From Chloroflexota bacterium (GTDB lineage Bacteria > Chloroflexota > Dehalococcoidia > GIF9 > UBA5629), in assembly GCA_026389675.1 (NCBI GenBank), contig JAPLHJ010000029.1:1-18351 (forward strand): a stretch of 18,351 bases of DNA, written 5' to 3'. Below the pieces are notes generated by a model. It was given only the letters and a program-made list of their open reading frames with translations, ran no database searches and was not told the origin of the DNA. Below, in pieces: positions 6,420 through 13,420 of this stretch (its first letter is position 1; every line of letters begins with the position of its first letter). The translations under genes and the position numbers were made by a program.

Positions 6420-7176
6420 CCGCATGATAAACGCCACCTATTCCACGTTTTACAAGGCTCCAGAAGCCTTCAATCGTATTGGTGTGGGCATCGCCAATAA
6501 CGTACTCGCCAGCCCCATGATTGCATCTCTTGTGGTCAAACCCGTTGGCATCGAGAGTATCATAAATAGGATATTCGTCCGTATAAACGATGGTTTTCTT
6601 GGCTACATTCGCATTGATAAGCGGCATAACGGTAGAGCGTTTAGCATTAGTGACCACGTTGGTAGTAACTTTGCCTTGCCTTTGGGCAATGCCGATCACT
6701 GCTGTTTTGCCTTCCGCCCCACGTCCACGTTTGCCATGATGTTTGCCGCCAATGTAAGTTTCATCAACTTCAACTTCATTCCTAAGTATGCCTTCACTTT
6801 CGTCAAGAAGCGTACGAATTTGCTTGAACATACGCCAAGCTGTTTTATAGGTTACCCCCGTCCTACGTTGAAGCTCTTTGGCAGAATGTCCGCTACGAGT
6901 GGTTGCCATCCAGAACATAGCCTCAAACCAAGTTGTAAGTGGAGTAGTAGACTTGTGAAAGATAGTTCCAGCAGTCGGATAAATTTCATGCCCACAAAGG
7001 TCGCATTTATAGCATGGGCGTTTGGCAATCTTGTAATGTTTTGTGGTTTTTTTACAAGTCGGACATTCGATGCCATCTGGAAAGCGATAGTTCTTGAGCC
7101 ATTCAAGACAGGCATCATCATTTGGGAATTCATTACTAAAATGTTTTGCTGTGTATTTGGTTTGTTTCGTATTCAT
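6313..7176 (-). CDS. IS1595-family (ISXO2-like) transposase
   Basis: A 287-aa enzyme that cuts and joins the transposon ends. The N-terminus has a zinc ribbon (Cys38/Cys41 and Cys58/Cys61 in CPTC and CDLC, with C55 nearby) followed by AGTIFHKSTTPLTTWFEAMF, the hallmark of the IS1595 zinc-ribbon/helix region. A putative helix-turn-helix follows (GHSAKELQRRTGVTYKTAWRMF is its region, residues ~96-117). The catalytic core has VEVDETYIGGK (Asp138), VYTDEY (Asp200) and NTIEGFWSLVKRGIGG, giving Asn233 or Glu236 and Lys243 as the third and fourth residues. Length and motif order are normal and the frame is intact. ATG 7176 has GAGAGG upstream. Transcription likely starts from the promoter in the right terminal repeat. 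Confidence 0.93.
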   Translation of the reverse strand: MNTKQTKYTAKHFSNEFPNDDACLEWLKNYRFPDGIECPTCKKTTKHYKIAKRPCYKCDLCGHEIYPTAGTIFHKSTTPLTTWFEAMFWMATTRSGHSAKELQRRTGVTYKTAWRMFKQIRTLLDESEGILRNEVEVDETYIGGKHHGKRGRGAEGKTAVIGIAQRQGKVTTNVVTNAKRSTVMPLINANVAKKTIVYTDEYPIYDTLDANGFDHKRCNHGAGEYVIGDAHTNTIEGFWSLVKRGIGGVYHAVSPKYLQSYLNEYQFRYNHRLEEQPMFLTVLNQIR

Positions 7177-7196
7177 TTTCTTACCCTCTCACACGT

Positions 7197-7225
7197 AGTA
7201 TATCATATAAATCACGTGGTGTCAA
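7197..7225 (-). promoter_or_regulatory. Transposase promoter overlapping the terminal repeat
   Basis: TTGACA at 7225-7220 and TATACT at 7202-7197 with exactly 17 bases between, on the minus strand. The -35 lies inside the right terminal inverted repeat, so transposase bound to the end would be expected to cover it and repress its own gene. Confidence 0.7.
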
Positions 7226-7237
7226 GGGATACTTACC
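7214..7237 (-). repeat. Right terminal inverted repeat of the transposon
   Basis: Read inwards on the minus strand from 7237: GGTAAGTATCCCT then TGACACCACGT. It agrees with the left end at 21 of 24 positions and is directly flanked by the duplicated TTACTAAA. Confidence 0.85.
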
Positions 7238-7245
7238 TTACTAAA
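7238..7245. repeat. Target-site duplication, right copy
   Basis: TTACTAAA is identical to 4778-4785 across the element. The stop codon of the neighbouring 70-aa gene (7243-7241) lies within it, so insertion left that gene complete. Confidence 0.85.
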
Positions 7246-7453
7246 TTAGCTTAAAAACTATAAAGATAAGCACCCTTATATAAATCAGCACTCCTACTGC
7301 CATCCAAACTATGCCAATAACTTTTATGCCACGTGCTTTTTGTTTCTTTTTATCCTCTGGGGCTGTTAGATACCTTCCAATATAAAACAAGGGTGCTCCA
7401 ACAGCAATCATAACGGCTCCTATTGCAATAAGAATCAAGCTACTAGTATCCAT
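7241..7453 (-). CDS. Small two-span membrane protein
   Basis: A 70-aa protein with two hydrophobic segments (residues ~5-28 and ~45-68) joined by a charged loop (TAPEDKKKQKARGIK). I do not recognise it beyond a generic small membrane protein. ATG 7453 has AGAAGG five bases upstream. The gene lies between the transposon's right end and a further terminus-like repeat at 7471-7486. It is AT-rich like the transposon rather than like the oxidoreductase next door. It may have come in with an earlier element. Its stop codon falls inside the duplicated target site. Confidence 0.6.
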   Translation of the reverse strand: MDTSSLILIAIGAVMIAVGAPLFYIGRYLTAPEDKKKQKARGIKVIGIVWMAVGVLIYIRVLIFIVFKLI

Positions 7454-7463
7454 TCGTACCTTC

Positions 7464-7486
7464 TACTTGATCAAGGGATAGTTACC
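7464..7486 (-). repeat. Orphan terminus-like repeat, right outer copy
   Basis: On the minus strand from 7486: GGTAACTATCCCTTGA, then TCAAGTA. The first 16 bases differ from the transposon's right end at one position, yet this copy is 249 bp outside it. It begins two bases after the stop codon of the oxidoreductase gene and marks the edge of the AT-rich block. Its outer eight bases (TTCTATTT) have no match next to any left-hand copy. Confidence 0.6.
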
Positions 7487-7488
7487 TT

Positions 7489-9606
7489 CTATTTTAAGTC
7501 CACTGCCTCTGCTACAAGTTCGGCGATATCCTTGGCGATCAGTGTCTCTTCGGCGCCCTTGGCCTTAATCGCATCGGTGAACATCTGCACGCAGTAGGGG
7601 CAGGCCGAAGCGACAATCTCGGCGCCGGTCTCTATGACCTGCTCAATCCTCACTTCGCTGATACGCTTGCCGATGCGCTCCTCCATCCAGAAACGGCCCC
7701 CTCCAGCTCCGCAGCAGAAACCATTGCTGCGCGAACGCTCCATCTCCAGCAGCGGCAACTTATTGATCGCCTGCAATACATGGCGCTGTGGGTTGTAGAT
7801 ATCGTTATGCCTGCCGAGGTAGCAGGAATCATGATAGGTAATTTTGTTCTCTTTCATCACGGCAGGTTTAATTTTGCCTTCGTTAATAAGCTGCGAGATC
7901 ATCGTGCTGTGGTGAATAATCTCAAAATTGCCGCCAAACTGCGGATATTCATTCTTCAAAGTATTGAAACAATGCGGGCACATGGTAATGATCTTCTTGA
8001 TGTTATAGCCTTTAAACTGCTCCACGTTGTTCGCAGCCAGTGTCTGGTAAAGGTACTCGTTACCCAGCCGCCTGGCAGGCTCGCCGCAGCACATTTCCTG
8101 CATGCCAAGTATGCCAAAGCTGACACCCGCCTTCTTTAACAGCTTCGCAGTGGCTATAGCTATCTTGGTGCTCCTTTCCTCGAGCGATGCGGCGCACCCG
8201 GCGAAGAATACATATTCGACATTGCTGTCTTCAGAAAGCTGCTTGATGTCCAGCCCGGCAGTCCAGTCGGTGCGGGTCAGCGTGGTGCCCTTGCAGCTAT
8301 GACCCCTGGCTTCTATACACTGCAATACCGCCAGACCGGTTTCCGGCACCTGGGCGAGGTCAAGGACGAGGTGGCGCCGCATATCAATTACTTTATCTAT
8401 ATGCTCGATGAATACGGGGCAGATGTCCTGGCAGGCGCGGCAGGTAGTGCATGACCATATGACATCCTCGGTAATTATCTCGCCTACCATGGCTTTTTCA
8501 GAGGCAGCGGCCTCAGGAGCAGCGGCCGCATCGCCGTTTCCTCCAGCCTTCGCCTTGGCTTTCTTTGCGGCCAGCAGCGCAGGCGCGCGGTCAAGCCAGT
8601 GCGTTTTCAAATCCTGGACCAGCTGCCGCGGTGAAAGGGGTTTATCGGTCAGGTAAGCGGGGCACCTGTCCTGGCAGCGCCCGCAATTTGTGCAGGCGTC
8701 TAAGTCAAACAACTGTTTCCAGGTAAAATCTTCGATTTTACCGATGCCATAGGTTTCGGCATTCTCTAAGTCAACCAGGCTCAGGGCGCCCTTGGGACGG
8801 GAAGTCTTGAAAAAAACGTTGGCCGGGGATACGAGTATATGGTTCAACTTGTCCCAGGCAACTATAACGTAGAAAACCGCTCCAACGGTGATAATAACGT
8901 GACCATACCACATAATCTGGTACCACAACAGCCTTGTAGCCTCCGGCAGGCCGGCAAACATACCGGCGATCCAGAAACCTACAAACCTGGCCTGGCCCCA
9001 CTCGGGATGAACATAATACTCAGGTTGGGTTAAACCCAGCGCTTCAGGCGTAGCGCCTATCATTCTGAAGGCCTGCAGGAAAAAGCCGGTAATAACGACA
9101 ATAAGTATCAGGAAAAGTGCCACCCCATCATCAAAAATGGTGTTTAACCTCTTCGGCTTCTGTATATATCTGCGTACGAAGGCCAGCAACAAACCAACCA
9201 GTACCATTACTCCGGCGATATTCCAGAGTCCTCCCAGATATATATAAACAGGACCGTGGATAAATGCGGCATGGAACGGTTCAAATACGTAGTGGTTAAG
9301 GAAATCAAGTCCCGCGCCCACGAAAAGCAGGCAGCATCCAACAAAAATGAGGAAGTGCATTATACCCGGATATGGCTCCCGCAGAAAACGCCTGTGAAAG
9401 ACGCCGTCCAATATGCCAAGCTTGATGAATTCCCATATCCTGTTGACCGGTTTATCCAACCGGTTGTCAGGTTTTCCCAGCATCCACATCTGGTAGCGTT
9501 TATAGACTGAGTAACCGATCAGCAGTATAGCGGCTACTGCCGAAAGATAGAGACAGATCTGAATTATAAGAGGGATGTTCCAAAAAATTTCTCGCGATGC
9601 TTCCAT
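7489..9606 (-). CDS. Membrane cytochrome b / Fe-S / CCG oxidoreductase (ETF:menaquinone oxidoreductase-like)
   Basis: A 705-aa protein. Residues ~12-255 carry about six membrane segments of NarI/cytochrome-b type with candidate haem histidines (His84, His112, His117, His236). Two 4Fe-4S ferredoxin motifs follow: CTNCGRCQDRC (Cys305-315) and CTTCRACQDIC (Cys386-396). Two CCG domains of HdrD type come next: Cys471/Cys506-507/CPHC 543-546 and Cys595/Cys631-632/CPYC 669-672. This architecture is that of membrane Fe-S oxidoreductases proposed or shown to pass electrons from electron-transfer flavoprotein to menaquinone in fatty-acid-oxidising anaerobes. An Ala/Gly/Lys-rich linker (~345-372) separates the ferredoxin motifs. 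No EtfA/EtfB genes are adjacent, so the partner is inferred. The ribosome site GGAAGGAG precedes ATG 9606. It is last in the recA-rny cluster, 43 bp after a PHP gene. Confidence 0.85.
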   Translation of the reverse strand: MEASREIFWNIPLIIQICLYLSAVAAILLIGYSVYKRYQMWMLGKPDNRLDKPVNRIWEFIKLGILDGVFHRRFLREPYPGIMHFLIFVGCCLLFVGAGLDFLNHYVFEPFHAAFIHGPVYIYLGGLWNIAGVMVLVGLLLAFVRRYIQKPKRLNTIFDDGVALFLILIVVITGFFLQAFRMIGATPEALGLTQPEYYVHPEWGQARFVGFWIAGMFAGLPEATRLLWYQIMWYGHVIITVGAVFYVIVAWDKLNHILVSPANVFFKTSRPKGALSLVDLENAETYGIGKIEDFTWKQLFDLDACTNCGRCQDRCPAYLTDKPLSPRQLVQDLKTHWLDRAPALLAAKKAKAKAGGNGDAAAAPEAAASEKAMVGEIITEDVIWSCTTCRACQDICPVFIEHIDKVIDMRRHLVLDLAQVPETGLAVLQCIEARGHSCKGTTLTRTDWTAGLDIKQLSEDSNVEYVFFAGCAASLEERSTKIAIATAKLLKKAGVSFGILGMQEMCCGEPARRLGNEYLYQTLAANNVEQFKGYNIKKIITMCPHCFNTLKNEYPQFGGNFEIIHHSTMISQLINEGKIKPAVMKENKITYHDSCYLGRHNDIYNPQRHVLQAINKLPLLEMERSRSNGFCCGAGGGRFWMEERIGKRISEVRIEQVIETGAEIVASACPYCVQMFTDAIKAKGAEETLIAKDIAELVAEAVDLK

Positions 9607-9649
9607 GTTACTCCTTCCGCGCTTATTTACTTAAAACCGAGATATTATA

Positions 9650-10495
9650 TTACTTTTTTTTCCGCTCTTCCATCCGGCCGGCAGACTTAAAAAGCGCGTT
9701 GATTGACTCCTCCGGAATATACACCGTACCCAGGGGCACTTCCCTGTCATCGCCAAAGTGATGATAATCGGAACCACCGGTGGTTAGCAGACCATGTTCA
9801 TTGGCCAACCTGACCATCCTCTTTACGGTATTGGCATCGTACTGGCCGTAGTAAGCCTCAAGTCCCACCAGGCCGGCATCCTTCAAATCGATAATCAGGC
9901 TATTTAGATCTTTGATATCGGCCGGGTGCGCAAGCACGGGAAGTCCTTTCGCCGCCTTGATGATCCTCACGGCGTCAGCAGGCTGGACTTTCTCGCGTTC
10001 CACATAGGCAGGACCATCACGCCAGATATATTTATCAAAAGCCTCGCGTTCGCTGCCAACAAATCCTTTCTCCAATAGCGCCTGCGCTATATGCGGACGG
10101 CAGATAGATTCTCCATGCGCCATTTCCTGGACCCTCGACCATTCAACCGGCATGCCGAGTCCCTTTAACTTCTCAACCATTTTCTGCGCCCGGCCAACCC
10201 GTGATTCCCTGATTTTCTCCAAAGCCAGGGCAAGATCCGCATCCCGGTAATCAATGAAATATCCCAGTATATGGAGCTCACCGGAGGCAAGGTCTGTATT
10301 TATCTCAACCCCGGGTATAACCACAATACCGGGCCCCTGATCAGCCGTTTCAAGCGCCTCGCTGATCCCGCCTACACTATCATGGTCGGTAATAGCTATT
10401 ACCTCAAGACCTCTCTCCCGGGCAAGATTGACTAATGCGGACGGACTTAACCGGCCATCTGAAGCTGTTGTATGCAGATGCAGGTCGTATTTCAC
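9650..10495 (-). CDS. PHP-domain phosphoesterase (TrpH/YciV, RNase AM-like)
   Basis: This 281-aa protein resembles the TrpH/YciV group, which includes 3',5'-nucleoside bisphosphate phosphatases and 5'-3' exoribonucleases (RNase AM). The metal-site motifs are complete: DLHLHTTASDG (His6, His8, Asp13), AITDHDS (His38), PGVEIN (Glu64), CRPHIAQ (His135), LAHP (His190) and GGSDYHH (Asp243, His245). It has the usual insert domain between His75 and His190. The start is GTG 10495, overlapping the TGA of the ymdB-like gene (GTGA). The gene ends in three Lys codons written with a run of eight A, a possible slippage site. Its neighbours rny and ymdB-like support a role in RNA or nucleotide turnover. Confidence 0.87.
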   Translation of the reverse strand: MKYDLHLHTTASDGRLSPSALVNLARERGLEVIAITDHDSVGGISEALETADQGPGIVVIPGVEINTDLASGELHILGYFIDYRDADLALALEKIRESRVGRAQKMVEKLKGLGMPVEWSRVQEMAHGESICRPHIAQALLEKGFVGSEREAFDKYIWRDGPAYVEREKVQPADAVRIIKAAKGLPVLAHPADIKDLNSLIIDLKDAGLVGLEAYYGQYDANTVKRMVRLANEHGLLTTGGSDYHHFGDDREVPLGTVYIPEESINALFKSAGRMEERKKK

Positions 10496-11265
10496 GCTTC
10501 GGGCTCCTCACGGCGTATACGTTGTATTGTCCGGGCCTTTCCGTTTTCATCATCGATATCCAGCAACATGGCATCGAAAGCCACCTTGCCCTTGCCAACC
10601 GACAGCCTGTGAGGCAAGCCCGTTAAGAAACTATTAAGCACGTTATCTACATCATCCCCGATAATTGAATCCACCGGCCCCACCATGCCGATATCGGTAA
10701 CATAGGCTGTGCCCTCCGGCAATATATGTGCGTCAGTAGTGCCGATATGGGTGTGGGTGCCAACCACCGCGCTGACACGCCCATCAAGGTATCTGCCCAG
10801 GGCAACCTTCTCGGATGTCGCCTCCGCGTGAAAGTCCACAATTATCGTCCGGGGAAGCGGCCTGACAGTTGCAAGCAGTGAATCCATGGCGCGAAACGGG
10901 CAATCATATTGCCCGACAAACACCCTGCCGATCAGGTTAACTACCATGACATTGCCAACAATCACATAGCCACGCCCCGGCGCACCGGGCGCAAAATTGA
11001 GCGGACGGATAATGCGGGAATCGCCATCCAGAGATTGGATTATTTCACGCTGCGCCCAAATATGGTTGCCGGTTGTGATTACATCAATGCCCGCATCGTA
11101 CAATTCACGTGCGGTATTTAAGGTAATACCAATCCCATGGGCCGAGTTTTCCCCGTTAGCTATCACAAACTCAATATTGAACTCATTAATTAAGCCCGGC
11201 AAAAACTGCTGAACAGCTCTTCTGCCAGGCCTACCAATGACATCACCGATTGCCAGGATCTTCAA
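10492..11265 (-). CDS. ymdB: YmdB-family metallophosphoesterase (2',3'-cyclic nucleotide phosphodiesterase)
   Basis: A 257-aa protein of the TIGR00282/YmdB family, dinuclear-metal enzymes that hydrolyse 2',3'-cyclic nucleotides. Metal and active-site residues are present: Asp8 (AIGDVIG), Glu39-Asn40 (ANGENSAHG), Asn67-His68 (TTGNHIW), His146 (DFHAEATSEK), and His171 and His173 (GTHTHIGTTD). The length matches the family. The start is TTG 11265, immediately before the conserved KILAIGD strand; only a weak GTGAG precedes it. It lies 19 bp after rny and overlaps the PHP gene. The rny-ymdB pairing is conserved in many Gram-positive lineages, so an RNA-decay-linked role is likely. The symbol follows the Bacillus name. 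Confidence 0.9.
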   Translation of the reverse strand: MKILAIGDVIGRPGRRAVQQFLPGLINEFNIEFVIANGENSAHGIGITLNTARELYDAGIDVITTGNHIWAQREIIQSLDGDSRIIRPLNFAPGAPGRGYVIVGNVMVVNLIGRVFVGQYDCPFRAMDSLLATVRPLPRTIIVDFHAEATSEKVALGRYLDGRVSAVVGTHTHIGTTDAHILPEGTAYVTDIGMVGPVDSIIGDDVDNVLNSFLTGLPHRLSVGKGKVAFDAMLLDIDDENGKARTIQRIRREEPEA

Positions 11266-11284
11266 AAAGTTTAGCTCACTTTAA

Positions 11285-12811
11285 TTATTTCGCGTAATCT
11301 ACAGCCCTCACCTCACGCATAACCGTAACTTTTATCTGGCCGGGATATTCGAGGCTATCTTCGATTTTTTTCACGATATCGCGCGCCAGGCGCATGGCAG
11401 CCAGGTCATCTACCTGGTCCGGCTTGACTATGATCCGCACTTCACGTCCCGCCTGGATTGCGAAGGCTTTTTCCACGCCGGGGAAACTGGTGGCCACGTT
11501 TTCCAGGGCTTCAATTCGCTTGATATATTGATCCAGTGATTCACGCCTCGCCCCTAACCTTGACCCGCTTATCTGATCTGCCGTGGCAAGGATAAACCCC
11601 AGTGAACTCGTGGTAGTGGCTTCGCCGTGATGTTCCGATATAGCCTGCACTACTTCGACCGATTTATCCCACTGTTTGACAAGGTTTGCCCCAATCAGCG
11701 CATGGGGGCCTTCCACTTCGTGGTCGACCGCCTTGCCGATATCATGCAGCAGGGCGGCACGTTTGGCCAGGGTCACATTAGCTCCTATCTCCGCGGCCAG
11801 CATACCGGCGATATGGGCCACTTCCAGGCTGTGCTGCAACACATTTTGACCGTAACTTTTCCTGAATTTGAGGCGGCCCAGCAACTTGATCAATTCCGGG
11901 TGCAAGCCCTGCACGCCGGCTTTACGGGAGGACTGCTCACCTTCAATACGGATGGTTGATTCAACCTCTAACTTGGCTTTTTCAACAACCTCTTCGATCC
12001 GCGCAGGATGTATACGCCCGTCTAAGATCAGGTTTGTCAGTGCTACCCTGGCTACTTCCCTGCGAATGGGATCGAAGCTGGATATGGTCACTGATTCGGG
12101 GGTGTCATCGATGATCAGGTCCACCCCGGTAGCCTGTTCCAGCGCGCGTATATTCCGGCCTTCCCTGCCGATCAGGCGGCCCTTCATATCATCGCTGGGC
12201 AGGGGTACCACCGAAACGGTTGTTTCGGATACAACATCAGTTGCGCATCTTTGTATGGTAGTAGCCAGGATGTCACGGGCTATATTATCTATATCATCTT
12301 TTATGCGGACTTCCCAGTCCCTGACCCGCCGTGACGCATCCTCTTTTATTTCATCTTCGACAGCATTCAATAGCTGCTGCTTGGCTTCATCGCTGGACAT
12401 CCCCGAAATCGTTTCCAGGCGCTGCAGTTGCCTGACCTTGACGTCTTCCACCTGGGCCCTGACATCATCGATTTCCTTTTCCCGCCCGATCAGGCTGTTC
12501 TCACGCCTCTCAAGCGCCTCCAGTTTCCTCTCTAACCTCTCCTCCCGCTGACTCGACCGCCTCTCGAGTCTCTGGAGTTCGTACCTTCGTTCCCTGCTGT
12601 CTGCCTCTGCTGCCGCCCTTACCTTGACCGCTTCCCCTTTGGCGTCAAGTACCATTTGCTCATATTTGACCTGAGCACTTTCAAGGAGCTTTTTTGCTTC
12701 ATTCTGCGCGGCGCGTATTTGCTGGTTTGCCAGTATCTGTCGGGCAAAGTAACCGACCAGCAGAAACAAAACGGCCACAAGGCCGATTATCACATAGTAT
12801 ATCCAGTCCAT
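11285..12811 (-). CDS. rny: Ribonuclease Y
   Basis: This 508-aa membrane-anchored endoribonuclease initiates mRNA decay. Its domains run in family order. One N-terminal membrane helix (residues ~3-23) comes first, then a long charged coiled coil (~30-180). A KH domain carries the GxxG loop LIGREGRN (213-220). An HD phosphohydrolase domain has His327 in LQHSLEVAHIAG and His356-Asp357 in ALLHDIGK, followed by SEHHGEA and ADQISGSRLGAR. The length is typical. ATG 12811 is preceded by AGAGAGG at longer than usual spacing. The gene follows recX after 117 bp, with a possible promoter there, and leads into ymdB-like and PHP genes, forming an RNA-turnover group. Confidence 0.95.
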   Translation of the reverse strand: MDWIYYVIIGLVAVLFLLVGYFARQILANQQIRAAQNEAKKLLESAQVKYEQMVLDAKGEAVKVRAAAEADSRERRYELQRLERRSSQREERLERKLEALERRENSLIGREKEIDDVRAQVEDVKVRQLQRLETISGMSSDEAKQQLLNAVEDEIKEDASRRVRDWEVRIKDDIDNIARDILATTIQRCATDVVSETTVSVVPLPSDDMKGRLIGREGRNIRALEQATGVDLIIDDTPESVTISSFDPIRREVARVALTNLILDGRIHPARIEEVVEKAKLEVESTIRIEGEQSSRKAGVQGLHPELIKLLGRLKFRKSYGQNVLQHSLEVAHIAGMLAAEIGANVTLAKRAALLHDIGKAVDHEVEGPHALIGANLVKQWDKSVEVVQAISEHHGEATTTSSLGFILATADQISGSRLGARRESLDQYIKRIEALENVATSFPGVEKAFAIQAGREVRIIVKPDQVDDLAAMRLARDIVKKIEDSLEYPGQIKVTVMREVRAVDYAK

Positions 12812-12880
12812 AATATAATTGCCTCTCTTTATAAATAAACCAGGTTGAGTTAAACATTTATGTTAAATCCTTAATTTACA

Positions 12881-12907
12881 ATTATACTATTCTTTTATAT
12901 CGGACAA
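12881..12907 (-). promoter_or_regulatory. Possible promoter for rny and downstream genes
   Basis: A perfect -10 TATAAT at 12886-12881 lies in the 117-bp recX-rny gap. The best -35 is TTGTCC (12907-12902) with a short 15-base spacer, or GTTGTC with 16, so strength is doubtful. It would allow rny-ymdB-PHP to be expressed apart from recA-recX. Confidence 0.35.
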
Positions 12908-12918
12908 CCAGTTTTATA

Positions 12919-12937
12919 GGAAAATATTCTATTTTCC
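12919..12937. repeat. Perfect inverted repeat at the end of recX
   Basis: GGAAAATA and TATTTTCC flank a three-base loop, an eight-base-pair perfect hairpin that includes the recX stop codon (12931-12929). There is no T run on the sense side, so a classical terminator is unlikely. It could stabilise or process the recX 3' end between recA-recX and rny. Confidence 0.5.
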
Positions 12938-13414
12938 GGGATTTTCCTGGTTTACCATGTCCCATAAACGGGCAATCACCTTATGGACCACCTCGCCACT
13001 ATAACCACGCCTGCTGAGATATGAGGATAAACGCCTGCTGAATTCAAGGTAACTGGTATTACGAAGCAGCCTGGCTTTTTTAAGGCCGGCTTTAAGCGCA
13101 TTGGCCTCGTCGTTGACACCGGCAATCGCCAGGTTGGCCGTCTCGGGATCGATGCCCTTTTGCAATAATTCCTGCCTGATGACCGCGCCGCTTTTCTGCT
13201 TATACGTGACCCGGTCTATCGTCCAGTTCACCGCAAAAGCCCGGTCATCCACCAACCCGCTTTGCTTTAATCTGTCTAATACCGATTTTACGCTTTCAGC
13301 ACTGCATTTCCGCTTGTACAGTAAATGATCCCTTAATTCCGCCTCACTCCTTTGCCTGTAATCAAGGAAATGCAGGGCTGTTTCGTAACAGCGGTTGAAA
13401 TCCTCATCTTTCAT
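12929..13414 (-). CDS. recX: Regulatory protein RecX
   Basis: A 161-aa RecX protein, a small three-helix-repeat protein that caps and modulates RecA filaments. The recognisable stretches are FLDYRQRSEAELRDHL, LKQSGLVDDRAFAVNWTIDR, SGAVIRQELLQKGID and FSRRLSSYLSRRGYSGEVV, in the usual order. The length is normal. ATG 13414 is only six bases after the recA stop, with no separate ribosome site, so it is probably translationally coupled to recA. The stop codon lies inside a small hairpin. Confidence 0.9.
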   Translation of the reverse strand: MKDEDFNRCYETALHFLDYRQRSEAELRDHLLYKRKCSAESVKSVLDRLKQSGLVDDRAFAVNWTIDRVTYKQKSGAVIRQELLQKGIDPETANLAIAGVNDEANALKAGLKKARLLRNTSYLEFSRRLSSYLSRRGYSGEVVHKVIARLWDMVNQENPGK

Positions 13415-13420
13415 GACAGG

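Larger units (their letters stand above)
4786..7237. mobile_element. IS1595-family transposon with passenger genes (2452 bp)
   Basis: The ends are defined by 24-bp inverted repeats beginning GGTAAC/GGTAAG and an exact flanking 8-bp duplication TTACTAAA. The transposase (minus strand) sits at the right end. The left 1.5 kb holds four passenger genes: a zinc-ribbon protein and a membrane protein on the minus strand, and a 221-aa anchored protein plus a 63-aa protein on the plus strand. The whole element is AT-rich compared with flanking housekeeping genes, consistent with recent transfer. The intact ends, matching duplication and uninterrupted transposase suggest it is young and possibly active. 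Elements of this family with passenger genes are known; I do not recognise this cargo. Confidence 0.85.

Noticed and set aside
6400..7254. Long plus-strand frame opposite the transposase
   Set aside because: It is a shadow of the transposase; the minus-strand protein has zinc-ribbon and catalytic motifs.
4572..7486. Integration island using tRNA-Asn as attachment site
   Set aside because: No second copy of the tRNA 3' end and no integrase; the block is explained by an IS1595-type element starting 140 bp away.
4786..7486. Element running from the left end to the orphan right repeat
   Set aside because: The flanking eight bases (TTACTAAA and TTCTATTT) differ, whereas the inner right end gives an exact duplication.
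11868..12551. Plus-strand 227-codon frame opposite rny
   Set aside because: Ser/Arg-rich composition typical of an antisense shadow of the RNase Y coiled coil and KH region.
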